NCBI RefSeq assembly: GCF_963678635.1
Contig: NC_087063.1
Coordinates: 28,594,599 to 28,658,598, forward strand
Origin: Symsagittifera roscoffensis
Taxonomy: Eukaryota > Xenacoelomorpha > Acoela > Convolutidae
Direction of reading: 5' to 3'
DNA: 64,000 bases
Shown: positions 30,544-42,733 of the stretch, piece by piece
Position numbering within the stretch: the first letter of the stretch is position 1
How the letters are laid out: each line of letters starts with the position of its first letter
Position numbers and translations under genes: made by a program
The notes under the pieces: model-generated
The model's input: the letters and a program-made list of their open reading frames with translations, nothing else
What the model was told of the DNA's origin: nothing
Database searches by the model: none

Positions 30544-31304
30544 CAGTGGCGGATCTAATTTCGGATTTTCTCGAGGTGGCATGGGCGGATTTTCTAAACA
30601 TTTTCGAAAATTTTGTCGATCTTTTTTAGGTCGACAAAATTGATTTTCTGAGCTCTTCCAAAGCACTAAAAAGACCCTGTTTTGGTTAAGTTTTTGAAAA
30701 ACACGCCAAAAAAAAACGTTTTCAGGCTTTTTTTGGAAAATTTTGACCAAAAAACCGTGTTTTTTTTGGCGCGCTCGCCCCTCAAAATTAGAATATATTG
30801 GCGCCAAAGGCGCCTCTGGAATAATTTTAGGGTCCGTCAACAAATATGGATATCTCAAAATAGGTGGCCAGTCAATAAGCAGAATGGGTCCAAGCGCAGA
30901 AAAAGAGAAAAACATCAACTTCTATAAGCTAATCGGTAAAATAATTATCAGAAATGTCAATAATAGAAAATCAACGAACAGTTCATACATAAATTGAGCA
31001 ATTTAATCAAGAATTTTTATAAAAATTTAATCAAAAAACTTTAAAAAAATTAGTCAATTCATGCTTAATTTATTCGTTTTTTTTGGTGTTTTTTGTCGAT
31101 TCTAGTAAATGTTTTATAAATTAGCCCGTATAAACCAATATAATTCAATATTTTTCTGCTCTTTGACCCATTCTGCACTTGGACCATTCTGCTTATTGCT
31201 TCGCCTCCCTCAAAATAGTACAAAGGGGGACCCTTTGGGTCAGCAGGGGGTCGAATCCCCGAGGGAGGAGAAGTACACCACCCCTCCCCCTTAAATCTGC
31301 CCTG
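30544..31304. mobile_element. hAT-type MITE, 761 bp, with perfect 8-bp target duplication
   Basis: The left end is CAGTGGCGGATCTAA and the right end is the inverted CAGGGCAGATTTAA (allowing one gap). The flanks are the identical octamers CACCCTTA at 30,536-30,543 and 31,305-31,312. CAG-starting inverted ends plus 8-bp duplications are the mark of hAT transposons. Inside it has palindromic text such as TTGGCGCCAAAGGCGCC, and both halves carry similar GTCCGTCAACAAATATG-like and CCCTTTGGGTC-like blocks, but no transposase, so it is non-autonomous. It sits inside a tRNA-like SINE. Confidence 0.85.
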
Positions 31305-31312
31305 CACCCTTA

Positions 31313-31375
31313 AGTCTGGGGTTCGAATCCCAACAGAGCTTGTTTTTTTTCAGTATGTATAAAATTGAAAACTTT
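31313..31375 (+). repeat. tRNA-like SINE, right piece with B box
   Basis: Continues the SINE after the MITE: AAGTCTGGGGTTCGAATCCC (B box 31,320-31,330) and a tail TTTTTTTTCAGTATGTATAAAATTG that recurs in the SINE at 43,520. How far the SINE body extends to the right is not clear. Confidence 0.6.
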
Positions 31376-32783
31376 TTAGGGGAAAATTGAATTGACGATC
31401 TTTCGTTTGTCTGCTTATATTTTGTCGGATTAGTTGCCACATCACGGATTTTTCTTGAGGTTTAAGAAATTTTCATTGTTATTGCAAGCGTTGTTGACTT
31501 GCTCCTGTAATTTGTAACTTTACTAGTCTAACAGTATATTATCCTCTTTTTCGCCTAACAGCTTTATGCGACTTAAATAGTTTCGACTTGTTTCTTCGGA
31601 TTAGTCAACGTAATTTCTGTCGTTTGAAAGGCAAAAATTGATTAGAGCGTTCAGGTCGGTTACGGCGTTTGCTTTAATTGCTGAAAAGTTTTATATGACA
31701 ACGGCTCACTCAATTTAGTAGGTTGAGGAATCTGAGTTTCATTAAATTCAAAGGTTAATTCAAAATGATTTGTTAAATTCTTGTTTTTTATTTGTCGAAG
31801 AAAAAATTGACAAATGCATACTAAATTACACATTTTATAAGCTGTCGTTTTGATCCGCTCGACATACTGCGAACAAAAAACGACGCAAACTTGAAAGCAA
31901 AGCCTAAGTTTTCAGTTATGTGTTCAGAACTTTGCTACCTGCAAAGCACCCGTTATTCTTAATAACGATGACTATAAATAAGTATTTAAAAAGTCAGAGA
32001 ATGCCACTAATGCAGTGATCTCTCAAGAAATTTTATTAAGCAACACTATCTTAATGGTTTTTTTAAATATAGTGTCCAGAGAACTTTACAAACCAGTCTT
32101 CTAAATTCGGGCTTTTAATATCATCAAAGTAAAACAACCACTCTGAAATTTTAACCCTCAAGATTAAAAGATCACTTAATAATTTTTCTTTGCAGCTGTG
32201 TTGCTGCCGTTAAATTGCATCACTCATTGTTGGTTGGCGAGAGGTGAGAGTCTGGGCTGGAATTCTTTGATTGAGTTCAACGATGGATCTCGTTGTTTCG
32301 CCCAATTGATAATTAAGAGTAATGAATGTGGCGAAGACTTATATAGGTCGTGGTGATTTTTTTTCATGAAAAGTCAAAAAATACTCTAATAACTACAGAT
32401 GTGCATTCATATATAATAATGCATTGATGAATGCACTGAAGTATATATGCATTTTTTGAATTCAATTGAAATTAATCTGCTGAAAGTTACGTAGAAAACG
32501 TGAACGGTTTCTAGTTTCGAAAGTGGAATTTGATTTTTAGATTTCCAGCGGAAGAAAAACTTTACCTATTGATATATTATCAAAAAATCGACAATCATAA
32601 ATTGTTCTTTAAATCCAAAGAGCTTAAAGGGCATCTATTTTTTTCTTTGAAATTTGACAGTTGAGATTTTTTCAACAAAGTCAGTGTTTTTTTTTGCTGT
32701 TCATTTATATTCATTACTCTTTTCCAACTGTCAGTTGGCTATGTTATTTGTGTTTCATTTGTCTATTCGCTCCAATTATATGC
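31376..32783 (+). other. AT-rich intergenic DNA, possibly old repeat bodies
   Basis: No gene seen. Some text (TATTTTGTCGGATTAGTTGCC) resembles repeat bodies near 43,620 and 44,190. A short palindromic TGCATTCATATATAATAATG stretch lies near 32,402-32,460. Confidence 0.3.
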
Positions 32784-32791
32784 CTAGCATC

Positions 32792-33046
32792 CAGTGATGC
32801 CCATTAAAAAAAAATTAAATTGAAATTGTTCAAGAAAATTATAAAAATTATTGGCATCAATTTAAATTTTTCCGAAATTATTAAATTTTTTTTGGCAATT
32901 TAAATATTTTTCAATTTTAATTGCTCTTTTTCAATAAAAATTTTTCATTTAAATTGAGTGAATTCATAATTTACATTTAAACAAATTTAAATTTAAATTA
33001 AAAACTTTAATAATTCAAACTATTTTTTTAAAAATGGATATCACTG
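32792..33046. mobile_element. hAT-type MITE, 255 bp, extremely AT-rich
   Basis: The ends are CAGTGATGCCCATTAAAA and, inverted on the right, CAGTGATATCCATTTTTAAA. The flanks are identical octamers CTAGCATC at 32,784-32,791 and 33,047-33,054. The interior is almost wholly A and T with many AATTTAAATT palindromes. Non-autonomous, no coding sequence. The perfect duplication suggests a fairly recent insertion. Confidence 0.85.
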
Positions 33047-33835
33047 CTAGCATCCCATATTACTAACACAGATTGGATGTTCTTGGAGCAAAAAAATCAT
33101 TGAAAATTCGAACCATAATAAAATTTCTGTCGATATTCGGTATTATCTTTCATTTCCTCAATAACCAATGTTTTGTTCGCTGCAAACTGTTGAGTTGTAT
33201 CTCCTCTCAAGCAGGGCTCGATAATGTTCCCTCGTAGTTTCGATTTTTTGCGCATATTCACCCCTGAAAAATGGCAAATTTTTGTGTTATATGAAGTGAG
33301 CTTGTAATGAATTTTTTAAAAACAAAAACTCCCAGTCTATTTACCTTAAAGACATGAGCAGTAAGTGCTTGTTAGAATATTAAATTGTAAACTATACCAG
33401 TGTCGTTAGCAGCTCTCAAATAAGCGATCGCAAAAAGGATATTTAATTAAAAAAATCTTGCAAGTTGTCCTTCACGAAGCCTTATACAGCGGTTCAAATC
33501 ATAATACATGCTCTTGATATCAACAACATTACTGAACATAGTTTTTTACCATTAGCACTTTGCTTTGTAAATCACGGAATTGTTTCTGTTACAAGCAGCA
33601 CTTCTGTAATAATACAGTTAACTTTTTTACAACAAAAGTTGCCCAGTATTGTGTTGAACTTCTGAATACTGTTTTCTTTCCATATAACAATTTTTGCATT
33701 TGTTAAATTCTTGCTATTACCAAAGCTTTTTCAGCAAACTGCTAGACTTTTTTTCTGGTTAACAACTTTGTTTTTGGGGTTTATAAACTTTCTTCATTAA
33801 TACACTAAATTTCAACTGCCTCTTCTGCTCGTTTT

Positions 33836-33905
33836 CTTCAGAGGTAATGCGCCTGATTTGAACGACAAAGGTCCGATCTTCAATTGCCATCGGGCTTTGT
33901 ACTTG
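33836..33905 (+). repeat. Possible third tRNA-like SINE head (degraded)
   Basis: TTCAGAGGTAATGCGCC followed 30-odd bases later by AAGGTCCGATCTTCAATTGC resembles, loosely, the A-box and B-box spacing of the SINEs at 30,485 and 43,520. Weak support. Confidence 0.25.
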
Positions 33906-34000
33906 TTGAAATTAGATTTTGTGGAAAGAATTAATCTTCAGACTATCGTTTGTCCTATTTTTGGAAACTTTTCACGGCATGGTTTTTGTGTCTGATTTGG

Positions 34001-34090
34001 CAATTACAATGAAAACAGTGTACAGAAAAAAACTTTTATTATAATAATTGTTGCAAAAGTTTTTTCTATACGCTGTACTCATTGTAATTG
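34001..34090. other. 90-nt near-perfect hairpin (miRNA-precursor-like or tiny MITE)
   Basis: Left arm CAATTACAATGAAAACAGTG ... CTTTT (34,001-34,037) and right arm AAAAG ... CATTGTAATTG (34,054-34,090) are inverted copies with only about four differences, around a loop of 16 nt. Length and shape would suit a microRNA precursor, but a small foldback element is equally possible. Confidence 0.6.
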
Positions 34091-35200
34091 TTTTCAGTGT
34101 TATGATTTTCTCTGGCAGTTCATAGTTTTACTAGCTATGACTTCGTATATTTCCTTTCTCTTTCTTGATAATTTTATTCAGTTCAAATGATTTTGGCTGT
34201 TATTTTTTCGTACCCGTTTGGGCTGTTTCGAGGACAATCTAATTTTTTTGCTCCCCTCCGGATCTCATAAAATGCTAAAAGTCTAATTCAAATTTTTTAC
34301 ATGACAACATTTTTTGTTTTTGTACTAGAATTTACCCAAATTTTGTCGATCATTGCCCCTCGGTAATTGTTTTTGAATGTTTCTTGAACTTGGTCGATTA
34401 TTTTTCAGAAATTGTATTCCGCAACTTGAACATCTTTTCAGACAACATATTAAAATAATGTTAATTGCGGTTTTATTGACGGGTTTTCATTTTTTTTGGA
34501 GTTAGTGGCGGTCTTTTCTTTTCCTGTCTGCTAGCTTGGGTGTCAGTGCGATAAATGGGTGTCATCCAATATGTGCAATTTTTAAATGGTATCTTGGATT
34601 ATCTTTTGAGCGTTTTAATGCATTATTTGATGAAGTTGTTGCATTTAATGCATTACTTGATTGTTTTTGAAAATCATAGTTGAAGTCAAACGCATCCGAA
34701 CAGGTGAAAAAGTCCACTTTGCCTCTGTTTGAATTTACTTTAATAAGAAAAAAATTGGCGTCTTACAATGAATTGTTACGTCGTGCAAGTTTGGACAATG
34801 ATTCTTGCTAAATAGATTTTGAAATTTCGCTTTTGCTTTGAGCAGTTTCCATAACCTATGTATCGCAAGTGATGCAAAATTCCACTTGGTCTTGGTGGTT
34901 GCTTTTTTCTTCTTTTGGTTGATTGTCTGTTATTTTTCCTTGCGATACCAAGTGTGTCGCAACCGATACTAAGTTTTTTCCTCGTAAATAACTTTGTTCA
35001 TGAGACTCATCTCTTGAACTCATCTTCTAGTTCATCTGTTAGAAGCGCTCAGGTGTTTTCACCTCTGTTACCGTTTAGTAAGTTATCCTGCATTGCTTTT
35101 TTCAGATTATATTCTACAGATATATTTTGTTTTTAATTTTTTTTTTCATTTCGATAGATTTTTTTTTCGACATTTTTGATCACATGTATTTTTTGTAATA

Positions 35201-35240
35201 CATCGCAAGTGGTGCAAAGCTTCGCTTCGCCTTTGTGTAA
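35201..35240 (+). repeat. Hairpin-ended dispersed repeat, family 1
   Basis: ATCGCAAGTGGTGCAAAGCT followed by TCGCTTCGCCTTTGTG. The same end occurs at 44,361-44,400 and 56,275-56,313, and degraded at 34,860. The core GCGAAGC-TTC-GCTTCGC can form a small hairpin. Confidence 0.55.
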
Positions 35241-35522
35241 GAGTTGTATTTTCACCTATTCGTCCAATTTTGCTCCTCGTGCGAAATAACTTTGCGCTTC
35301 ATTTAAATTTTTTGAACTTCATCGTCAAAGCAAACGCTTTGTGTTATTTTAAGTGTTTATTTTTTTTTCAATCTCAATTGCCCTTTTTTCGGTTCTGTTT
35401 CTGTGCTCAGTTTTACAACCGATGTTTAGGATATTGACAAAAGCTAATTAGAGTCTTAGACCATCTAAAGGTGTTTGTTGATGTTGTGAGCTCAAAATCA
35501 AAACAATTTTTCGCATGTGAAT

Positions 35523-38500
35523 TTAGTTTGGAAATTGCCAGCTTGATTCATTTTTGATAAAAATTGCTGAGTTTTTACCAGTTTTCTTTTATCGCGTTGC
35601 GCAGATGGTGAAATAATCAAGCTTTCAAATTGTTTGTAATAAACGTCAGGCGAGTTTTTTTGGTCTTATTAATGAGTTACTGGATGAGAAACGTTCACAT
35701 ATTACTGAAAAAATATATTTTTAAATTTTCATATTTTATGGGTTTTTATTAGTTAATGTTCTGTTAAACTTTTTCTTGAGCTTACAAAATGTAACTTTGC
35801 CTTGTTTGATTGATGTTTGTACAAGCTGTTTTGTTTCTTCAAACGTAAAGTGCAGGAACCATAACTAAACGTCCAATATGATCGAGTGACGAATGGTATT
35901 GAAGCTTGTCGAAGCAAGATTTGAAGTCCGAAAATTTTTTGGCTTTGCTAAACAATTTGTGAAAACGGAAGAAATCTGAAGAAATTTTTTAGCTAAGCAA
36001 AAAATGTTTACAGAACGCTTCTTGTGATATAACAGAATGCTCAGAAATTTGAAAGCCTCTTCTAACCATTGTCTTTTGCCCTCCCAATAAAAGTCAACAA
36101 TGCAATAAGAAATAAATCTAATTTGAAAACCGGGAAGAAGTTGTCTTCAGGAGTTTCAATTTATTTTTTCCCCATTAAGTCAAGTTCACATTTTTCACCC
36201 CAAAAAATGACCACAAAAAGTAGAGAAATATAGTGGTATATCAAATTTTAGTTTTTTCGTTTCTGATTCGACCTAAATTTAGAAAAATAACTAAAAAATT
36301 GAGAAGAAAAGCCAGCGTGGAGCCTAATCGTCGTTTTTAAGCCTTTTTTTAAACGAGCAGGTTTTATTAAAAGTCAAATATTATCTGAGCCGGGAAAAGG
36401 AAAAAACGCAGTTTTACTCAAAAAAAGAATTTTTAGAAGCTGTCTTGGCGCTGTTTTTTTTTAATTTAAGTTTTTTTTGTGTTTTGATACTCTTTTTTTG
36501 AAGCCAACTGTAGTTCAGCAAACGTAATTTAGCAACGTTCCTATTTTTGGTGTTTTCTCTCTCATCACATCACGCAAAAAAAAACGGAAAATTGGAACAA
36601 GTTTGAAAACAATAAAAAAAAACATTTTTTTATAACGTTTTTCTAAGTCGGAGCTTTCTGTGATATTTGCACAACAATCGGTTACAATTGATTCGATTTG
36701 TCTTTGCAAGAAAAACAAATTAAGTTTAGTTTGGAAATTGCCAGCTTGATTCATTTTTGATAAAAATTGCTGAGTTTTTACCAGTTTTCTTTTATCGCGT
36801 TGCGCAGATGGTGAAATAATCAAGCTTTCAAATTGTTTCTAATAAAAGTCAGGCGAGTTTTTTTGGTCCTATTAATGAGTTACTGGATGAGAAACGTTCA
36901 CATATTACTGAAAAAATATATTTTTTAATTTTCATATTTTATGGGTTTTTATTAGTTAATAATCTGTTAAACTTTTTCTTGAGCTTACAAAATGTAACTT
37001 TGCCTTGTTTGATTGTTGTTTGTACAAGCTGTTTTGTTTCTTCAATTGTAAAGTGCAAGAACCATAACTAAACGTCCAATATGATCGAGTGACGATAGGT
37101 TTTGAAGCTTGTCGAAGCAAGATTTGAAGTCCGAAAATTTTTTGGATTTGCTAAACAATTTGTGAAAACGGAAGAAATCTGAAGAAATTTTTTAGCTAAG
37201 CAAAAAATGTTTACAGAACGCTTCTTGTTATATAACAGAATGCTCAGAAATTTGAAAGCCTCTTCTAACCATTGTCTTTTGCCCTCCCAATAATAGTCAA
37301 CAATGCAATAAGAAATAAATCTAATTTGAAAACCGGGAAGAAGTTGTCTTCAGGAGTTTTAATTTTTTTTTCCCCATTAAGTCAAGTTCACATTTTTCAC
37401 CCCAAAAAATGACCACAAAAGGTAGAGAAATATAGTGGTATATCAAATTTTAGTTTTTTCGTTTCTGATTTGACCTAAATTTAGAGAAATAACTAAAAAA
37501 TCGAGAAGAAAAGCCAGCGTGGAGCCTAATCGTCGTTTTTAAACCTTTTTTTAAACGAGCCGGTTTTATTAAAAGTCAAATATTACCTGAGCCGGGAACA
37601 GGAAAAAACGCAGTTTTACTCAAAAAAAGAGTTTTTAGAAGCTGTCTTGGCGCTGTTTTTTTTTAATTTAAGTTTTTTTTTGTGTTATGATACTCTTCTT
37701 TGGAGGCGAACTGTAGTTCAGCAAACGTAATTTAGCAAATTTCCTATTTTTGGTGTTTTCTCTCTCATCACATCACGCAAAAAAACGGAAAAACGGAACA
37801 AGTTTGAAAACAATTAAAAAAAACATTTTTTATAACGTTTATCTAAGTCGGAGTTTTCTGTGATATTTGCACAACAATCGGTTACAATTGATTCCATTTG
37901 TCTTTGCAAGAAAAACAAATTAAGTTTAGTTTGGAAATTGCCTGCTTGATTCATTTTTGATAAAAATTGCTGAGTTTTTACCAGTTTTCTTTTATCGCGT
38001 TGCGCAGATGGTGAAATAATCAAGCTTTCAAATTGTTTGTAATAAAAGTCAGGCGAGTTGTTTTGGTCCTATTAATGAGTTACTGGATGAGAAACGTTCA
38101 AATATTACTGAAAAAATATATTTTTTAATTTTCATATTTTATGGGTTTTTATTAGTTAATGTTCTGTTAAACTTTTTCTTGCGCTTACAAAATGTAACTT
38201 TGCCTTGTTTGATTGATGTTTGTACAAGCTGTTTTGTTTCTTCAAACGTAAAGTGCAGGAACCTTAACTAAACGTCCAATATGATCGAGTGACGATTGGT
38301 ATTGAAGCTTGTCGAAGCAAGATTTGAAGTCCGAAAATTTTTTGGCTTTGATAAACAATTTGTGAAAACGGAAGAAATCTGAAGGAATTTTTTAGCTAAG
38401 CAAAAAATGTTTACAGAACGCTTCTTGTTATATAACAGAATGCTCAGAAATTTGAAAGCCTCTTCTAACCATTGTCTTTTGCCCTACCAATAATAGTCAA

Positions 38501-41500
38501 CAATGCAATAAGAAATAAATCTAATTTGAAAACCGGGAAGAAGTTGTCTTCAGGAGTTTTAATTTTTTTTTCCCCATTAAGTCAAGTTCACATTTTTCAC
38601 CCCAAAAAATGACCACAAGAGGTAGAGAAATATAGTGGTATATCAAATTTTAGTTTTTTCGTTTCTGATTTGACCTAAATTTAGAGAAATAACTAAAAAA
38701 TCGAGAAGAAAAGCCAGCGTGGAGCCTAATCGTCGTTTTTAAGCCTTTTTTTAAACGAGCCGGTTTTATTAAAAGTCAAATATTACCTGAGCCGGGAAAA
38801 GGAAAAAACGCAGTTTTACTCAAAAAAAGAGTTTTTAGAAGCTGTCTTGGCGCTGTTTTTTTTTTTAATTTAAGTTTTTTTTTGTGTTATGATACTCTTC
38901 TTTGGAGGCCAACTGTAGTTCAGCAAACGTAATTTAGCAAATTTCCTATTTTTGGTGTTTTCTCTCTCATCACATCACGCAAAAAAACGGAAAAACGGAA
39001 CAAGTTTGAAAACAATTAAAAAAAACATTTTTTATAACTTTTATCTAAGTCGGAGCTTTCTGTGATATTTGCACAACAATCGGTTACAATTGATTCCATT
39101 TGTCTTTGCAAGAAAAACAAATTAAGTTTAGTTTGGAAATTGCCTGCTTGATTCATTTTTGATAAAAATTGCTGAGTTTTTACCAGTTTTCTTTTATCGC
39201 GTTGCGCAGATGGTGAAATAATCAAGCTTTCAAATTGTTTGTAATAAAAGTCAGGCGAGTTGTTTTGGTCCTATTAATGAGTTACTGGATGAGAAACGTT
39301 CACATATTACTGAAAAAATATATTTTTTAATTTTCATATTTTATGGGTTTTTATTAGTTAATGTTCTGTTAAACTTTTTCTTGCGCTTACAAAATGTAAC
39401 TTTGCCTTGTTTGATTGATGTTTGTACAAGCTGTTTTGTTTCTTCAAACGTAAAGTGCAGGAACCTTAACTAAACGTCCGATTTGATCGAGTGACGATTG
39501 GTATTGAAGCTTGTCGAAGCAAGATTTGAAGTCCGAAAATTTTTTGGCTTTGATAAACAATTTGTGAAAACGGAAGAAATCTGAGGGAATTTTTTAGCTA
39601 AGCAAAAAATGTTTACAGAACGCTTCTTGTGATATTACAGAATGCTCAGAAATTTGAAAGCCTCTTCTAACCATTGTCTTTTGCCCTCCCAATAAAAGTC
39701 AACAACGCAAAAAGAAATAAATCTAATTTGAAAACCGGGAAGAAGTTGTCTTCAGGAGTTTCAATTTACTTTTTCCCCCATTAAGTCAAGTTCACATTTT
39801 TCACCCCAAAAATGACCACAAAAAGTAGAGAAATATAGTGGTATATCAAATTTTAGTTTTTTCGTTTCTGATTCGACCTAAATTTAGAAAAATAACTAAA
39901 AAATTGAGAAGAAAAGCCAGCGTGGAGCCTAATCGTCGTTTTTAAGCCTTTTTTTAAACGAGCAGGTTTTATTAAAAGTCAAATATTATCTGAGCCGGGA
40001 AAAGAAAAAACGCAGTTTTACTCAAAAAAAGAATTTTTAGAAGCTGTCTTGGCGCTGTTTTTTTTAAATTAAGTTTTTTTTTGTGTTTTGATACTCTTTT
40101 TTTGAAGCCAACTGTAGTTCAGCAAACGTAATTTAGCAACGTTCCTATTTTTGGTGTTTTCTCTCTCATCACATCATGCAAAAAAAACGGAAAAATGGAA
40201 CAAGTTTGAAAACAATAAAAAAAAACATTTTTTTATAACGTTTTTCTAAGTCGGAGCTTTCTGTGATATTTGCACAACAATCGGTTACAATTGATTCCAT
40301 TTGTCTTTGCAAGAAAAACAAATTAAGTTTAGTTTGGAAATTGCCAGCTTGATTCATTTTTGATAAAAATTGCTGAGTTTTTACCAGTTTTCTTTTATCG
40401 CGTTGCGCAGATGGTGAAATAATCAAGCTTTCAAATTCTTTGTAATAAAAGTCAGGCGAGTTGTTTTGGTCCTATTAATGAGTTACTGGATGAGAAACGT
40501 TCACATATTACTGAAAAAATATATTTTTTAATTTTCATATTTTATGGGTTTTTATTAGTTAATGTTCTGTTAAACTTTTTCTTGCGCTTACAAAATGTAA
40601 CTTTGCCTTGTTTGATTGATGTTTGTACAAGCTGTTTTGTTTCTTCAAACGTAAAGTGCAGGAACCTTAACTAAACGTCCAATATGATCGAGTGACGAAT
40701 GGTATTGAAGCTTGTCGAAGCAAGATTTGAAGTCCGAAAATTTTTTGGCTTTGATAAACAATTTGTGAAAACGGAAGAAATCTGAAGGAATTTTTTAGCT
40801 AAGCAAAAAATGTTTACAGAACGCTTCTTGTGATATTACAGAATGCTCAGAAATTTGAAAGCCTCTTCTAACCATTGTCTTTTGCCCTCCCAATAAAAGT
40901 CAACAACGCAATAAGAAATAAATCTAATTTGAAAACCGGGAAGAAGTTGTCTTCAGGAGTTTCAATTTACTTTTTCCCCCATTAAGTCAAGTTCACATTT
41001 TTCACCCCAAAAATGACCACAAAAGGTAGAGAAATATAGTGGTATATCAAATTTTAGTTTTTTCGTTTCTGATTCGACCTAAATTTAGAAAAATAACTAA
41101 AAAATTGAGAAGAAAAGCCAGCGTGGAGCCTAATCGTCGTTTTTAAGCCTTTTTTTAAACGAGCAGGTTTTATTAAAAGTCAAATATTATCTGAGCCGGG
41201 AAAAGGAAAAAACGCAGTTTTACTCAAAAAAAGAATTTTTAGAAGCTGTCTTGGCGCTGTTTTTTTTAAATTAAGTTTTTTTTTGTGTTTTGATACTCTT
41301 ATTTTGAAGCCAACTGTAGTTCAGCAAACGTAATTTAGCAACGTTCCTATTTTTGGTGTTTTCTCTCTCATCACATCACGCAAAAAAAAACGGAAAATTG
41401 GAACAAGTTTGAAAACAATAAAAAAAAACATTTTTTTATAACGTTTTTCTAAGTCGGAGCTTTCTGTGATATTTGCACAACAATCGGTTACAATTGATTC

Positions 41501-42733
41501 CATTTGTCTTTGCAAGAAAAACAAATTAAGTTTAGTTTGGAAATTGCCAGCTTGATTCATTTTTGATAAAAATTGCTGAGTTTTTACCAGTTTTCTTTTA
41601 TCGCGTTGCGCAGATGGTGAAATAATCAAGCTTTCAAATTCTTTGTAATAAAAGTCAGGCGAGTTGTTTTGGTCCTATTAATGAGTTACTGGATGAGAAA
41701 CGTTCACATATTACTGAAAAAATATATTTTTTAATTTTCATATTTTATGGGTTTTTATTAGTTAATGTTCTGTTAACCTTTTTCTTGCGCTTACAAAATG
41801 TAACTTTGCCTTGTTTGATTGATGTTTGTACAAGCTGTTTTGTTTCTTCAAACGTAAAGTGCAGGAACCTTAACTAAACGTCCAATATGATCGAGTGACG
41901 AATGGTATTGAAGCTTGTCGAAGCAAGATTTTAAGTCCGAAAATTTTTTGGCTTTGATAAACAATTTGTGAAAACGGAAGAAATCTGAAGGAATTTTTTA
42001 GCTAAGCGAAAAATGTTTACAGAACGCTTCTTGTGATATTACAGAATGCTCAGAAATTTGAAAGCCTCTTCTAACCATTGTCTTTTGCCCTCCCAATAAA
42101 AGTCAACAACGCAATAAGAAATAAATCTAATTTGAAAACCGGGAAGAAGTTGTCTTCAGGAGTTTCAATTTACTTTTTTCCCCCATTAAGTCAAGTTCAC
42201 ATTTTTCACCCCAAAAATGACCACAAAAGGTAGAGAAATATAGTGGTATATCAAATTTTAGTTTTTTCGTTTCTGATTCGACCTAAATTTAGAAAAATAA
42301 CTAAAAAATCGAGAAGAAAAGCCAGCGTGGAGCGTAATCGTCGTTTTTAAGCCTTTTTTTAAACGAGCAGGTTTTATTAAAAGTCAAATATTATCTGAGC
42401 CGGGAAAAGGAAAAAACGCAGTTTTACTCAAAAAAAGAATTTTTAGAAGCTGTCTTGGCGCTGTTTTTTTTAAATTAAGTTTTTTTTGTGTTTTGATACT
42501 CTTTTTTTGAAGCCAACTGTAGTTCAGCAAACGTAATTTAGCAACGTTCCTATTTTTGGTGTTTTCTCTCTCATCACATCACGCAAAAAAACGGAAAAAC
42601 GGAACAAGTTTGAAAACAATTAAAAAAAACATTTTTTATAACGTTTATCTAAGTCGGAGCTTTCTGTGATATTTGCACAACAATCGGTTACAATTGATTC
42701 CATTTGTCTTTGCAAGAAAAACAAATTAAGTTT
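35523..42733. repeat. Tandem array of six units of about 1.2 kb
   Basis: Six head-to-tail units start near 35,523, 36,726, 37,926, 39,128, 40,329 and 41,532 (spacing 1,200-1,203 bp), and the array ends at about 42,733, an almost exact whole number of units. Units differ at only a few percent of positions by eye. Two variant classes are mixed: at the unit end, units 1, 4 and 5 read CAATAAAAAAAAACATTTTT with TTTTTCTAAG, while units 2, 3 and 6 read CAATTAAAAAAAACATTTTT. Unit 6 resembles unit 5 at its start and middle but units 2 and 3 at its end. No known protein is encoded. Confidence 0.95.

Larger units (their letters stand above)
33055..35522 (+). other. AT-rich intergenic DNA with dispersed repeat ends
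   Basis: No gene seen apart from the hairpin at 34,001. Two ends of a dispersed repeat family (TATCGCAAGTGATGCAAA at 34,860 and ATCGCAAGTGGTGCAAAGCT at 35,202) are recognisable. Confidence 0.35.

Noticed and set aside
30485-31340. A tRNA gene with a long intron
   Set aside because: The split is a MITE with inverted CAG ends and an 8-bp duplication, and a second copy with the same tail at 43,520 shows a SINE family rather than a tRNA gene.
32400-32460. A second small foldback element around TGCATTCATATATAATAATG
   Set aside because: Short AT-rich palindromes of this kind arise easily by chance in such AT-rich DNA, and no flanking duplication is visible.
36515-36823. A protein-coding gene on the - strand (102 residues)
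   Set aside because: It is one of five repeats of a frame that spans tandem-unit junctions, with variable C-terminus and no recognisable domain.
35523-42733. A CRISPR-like or satellite array of short repeats
   Set aside because: The period is about 1.2 kb without spacers, in an animal genome; it is a long-unit tandem duplication.
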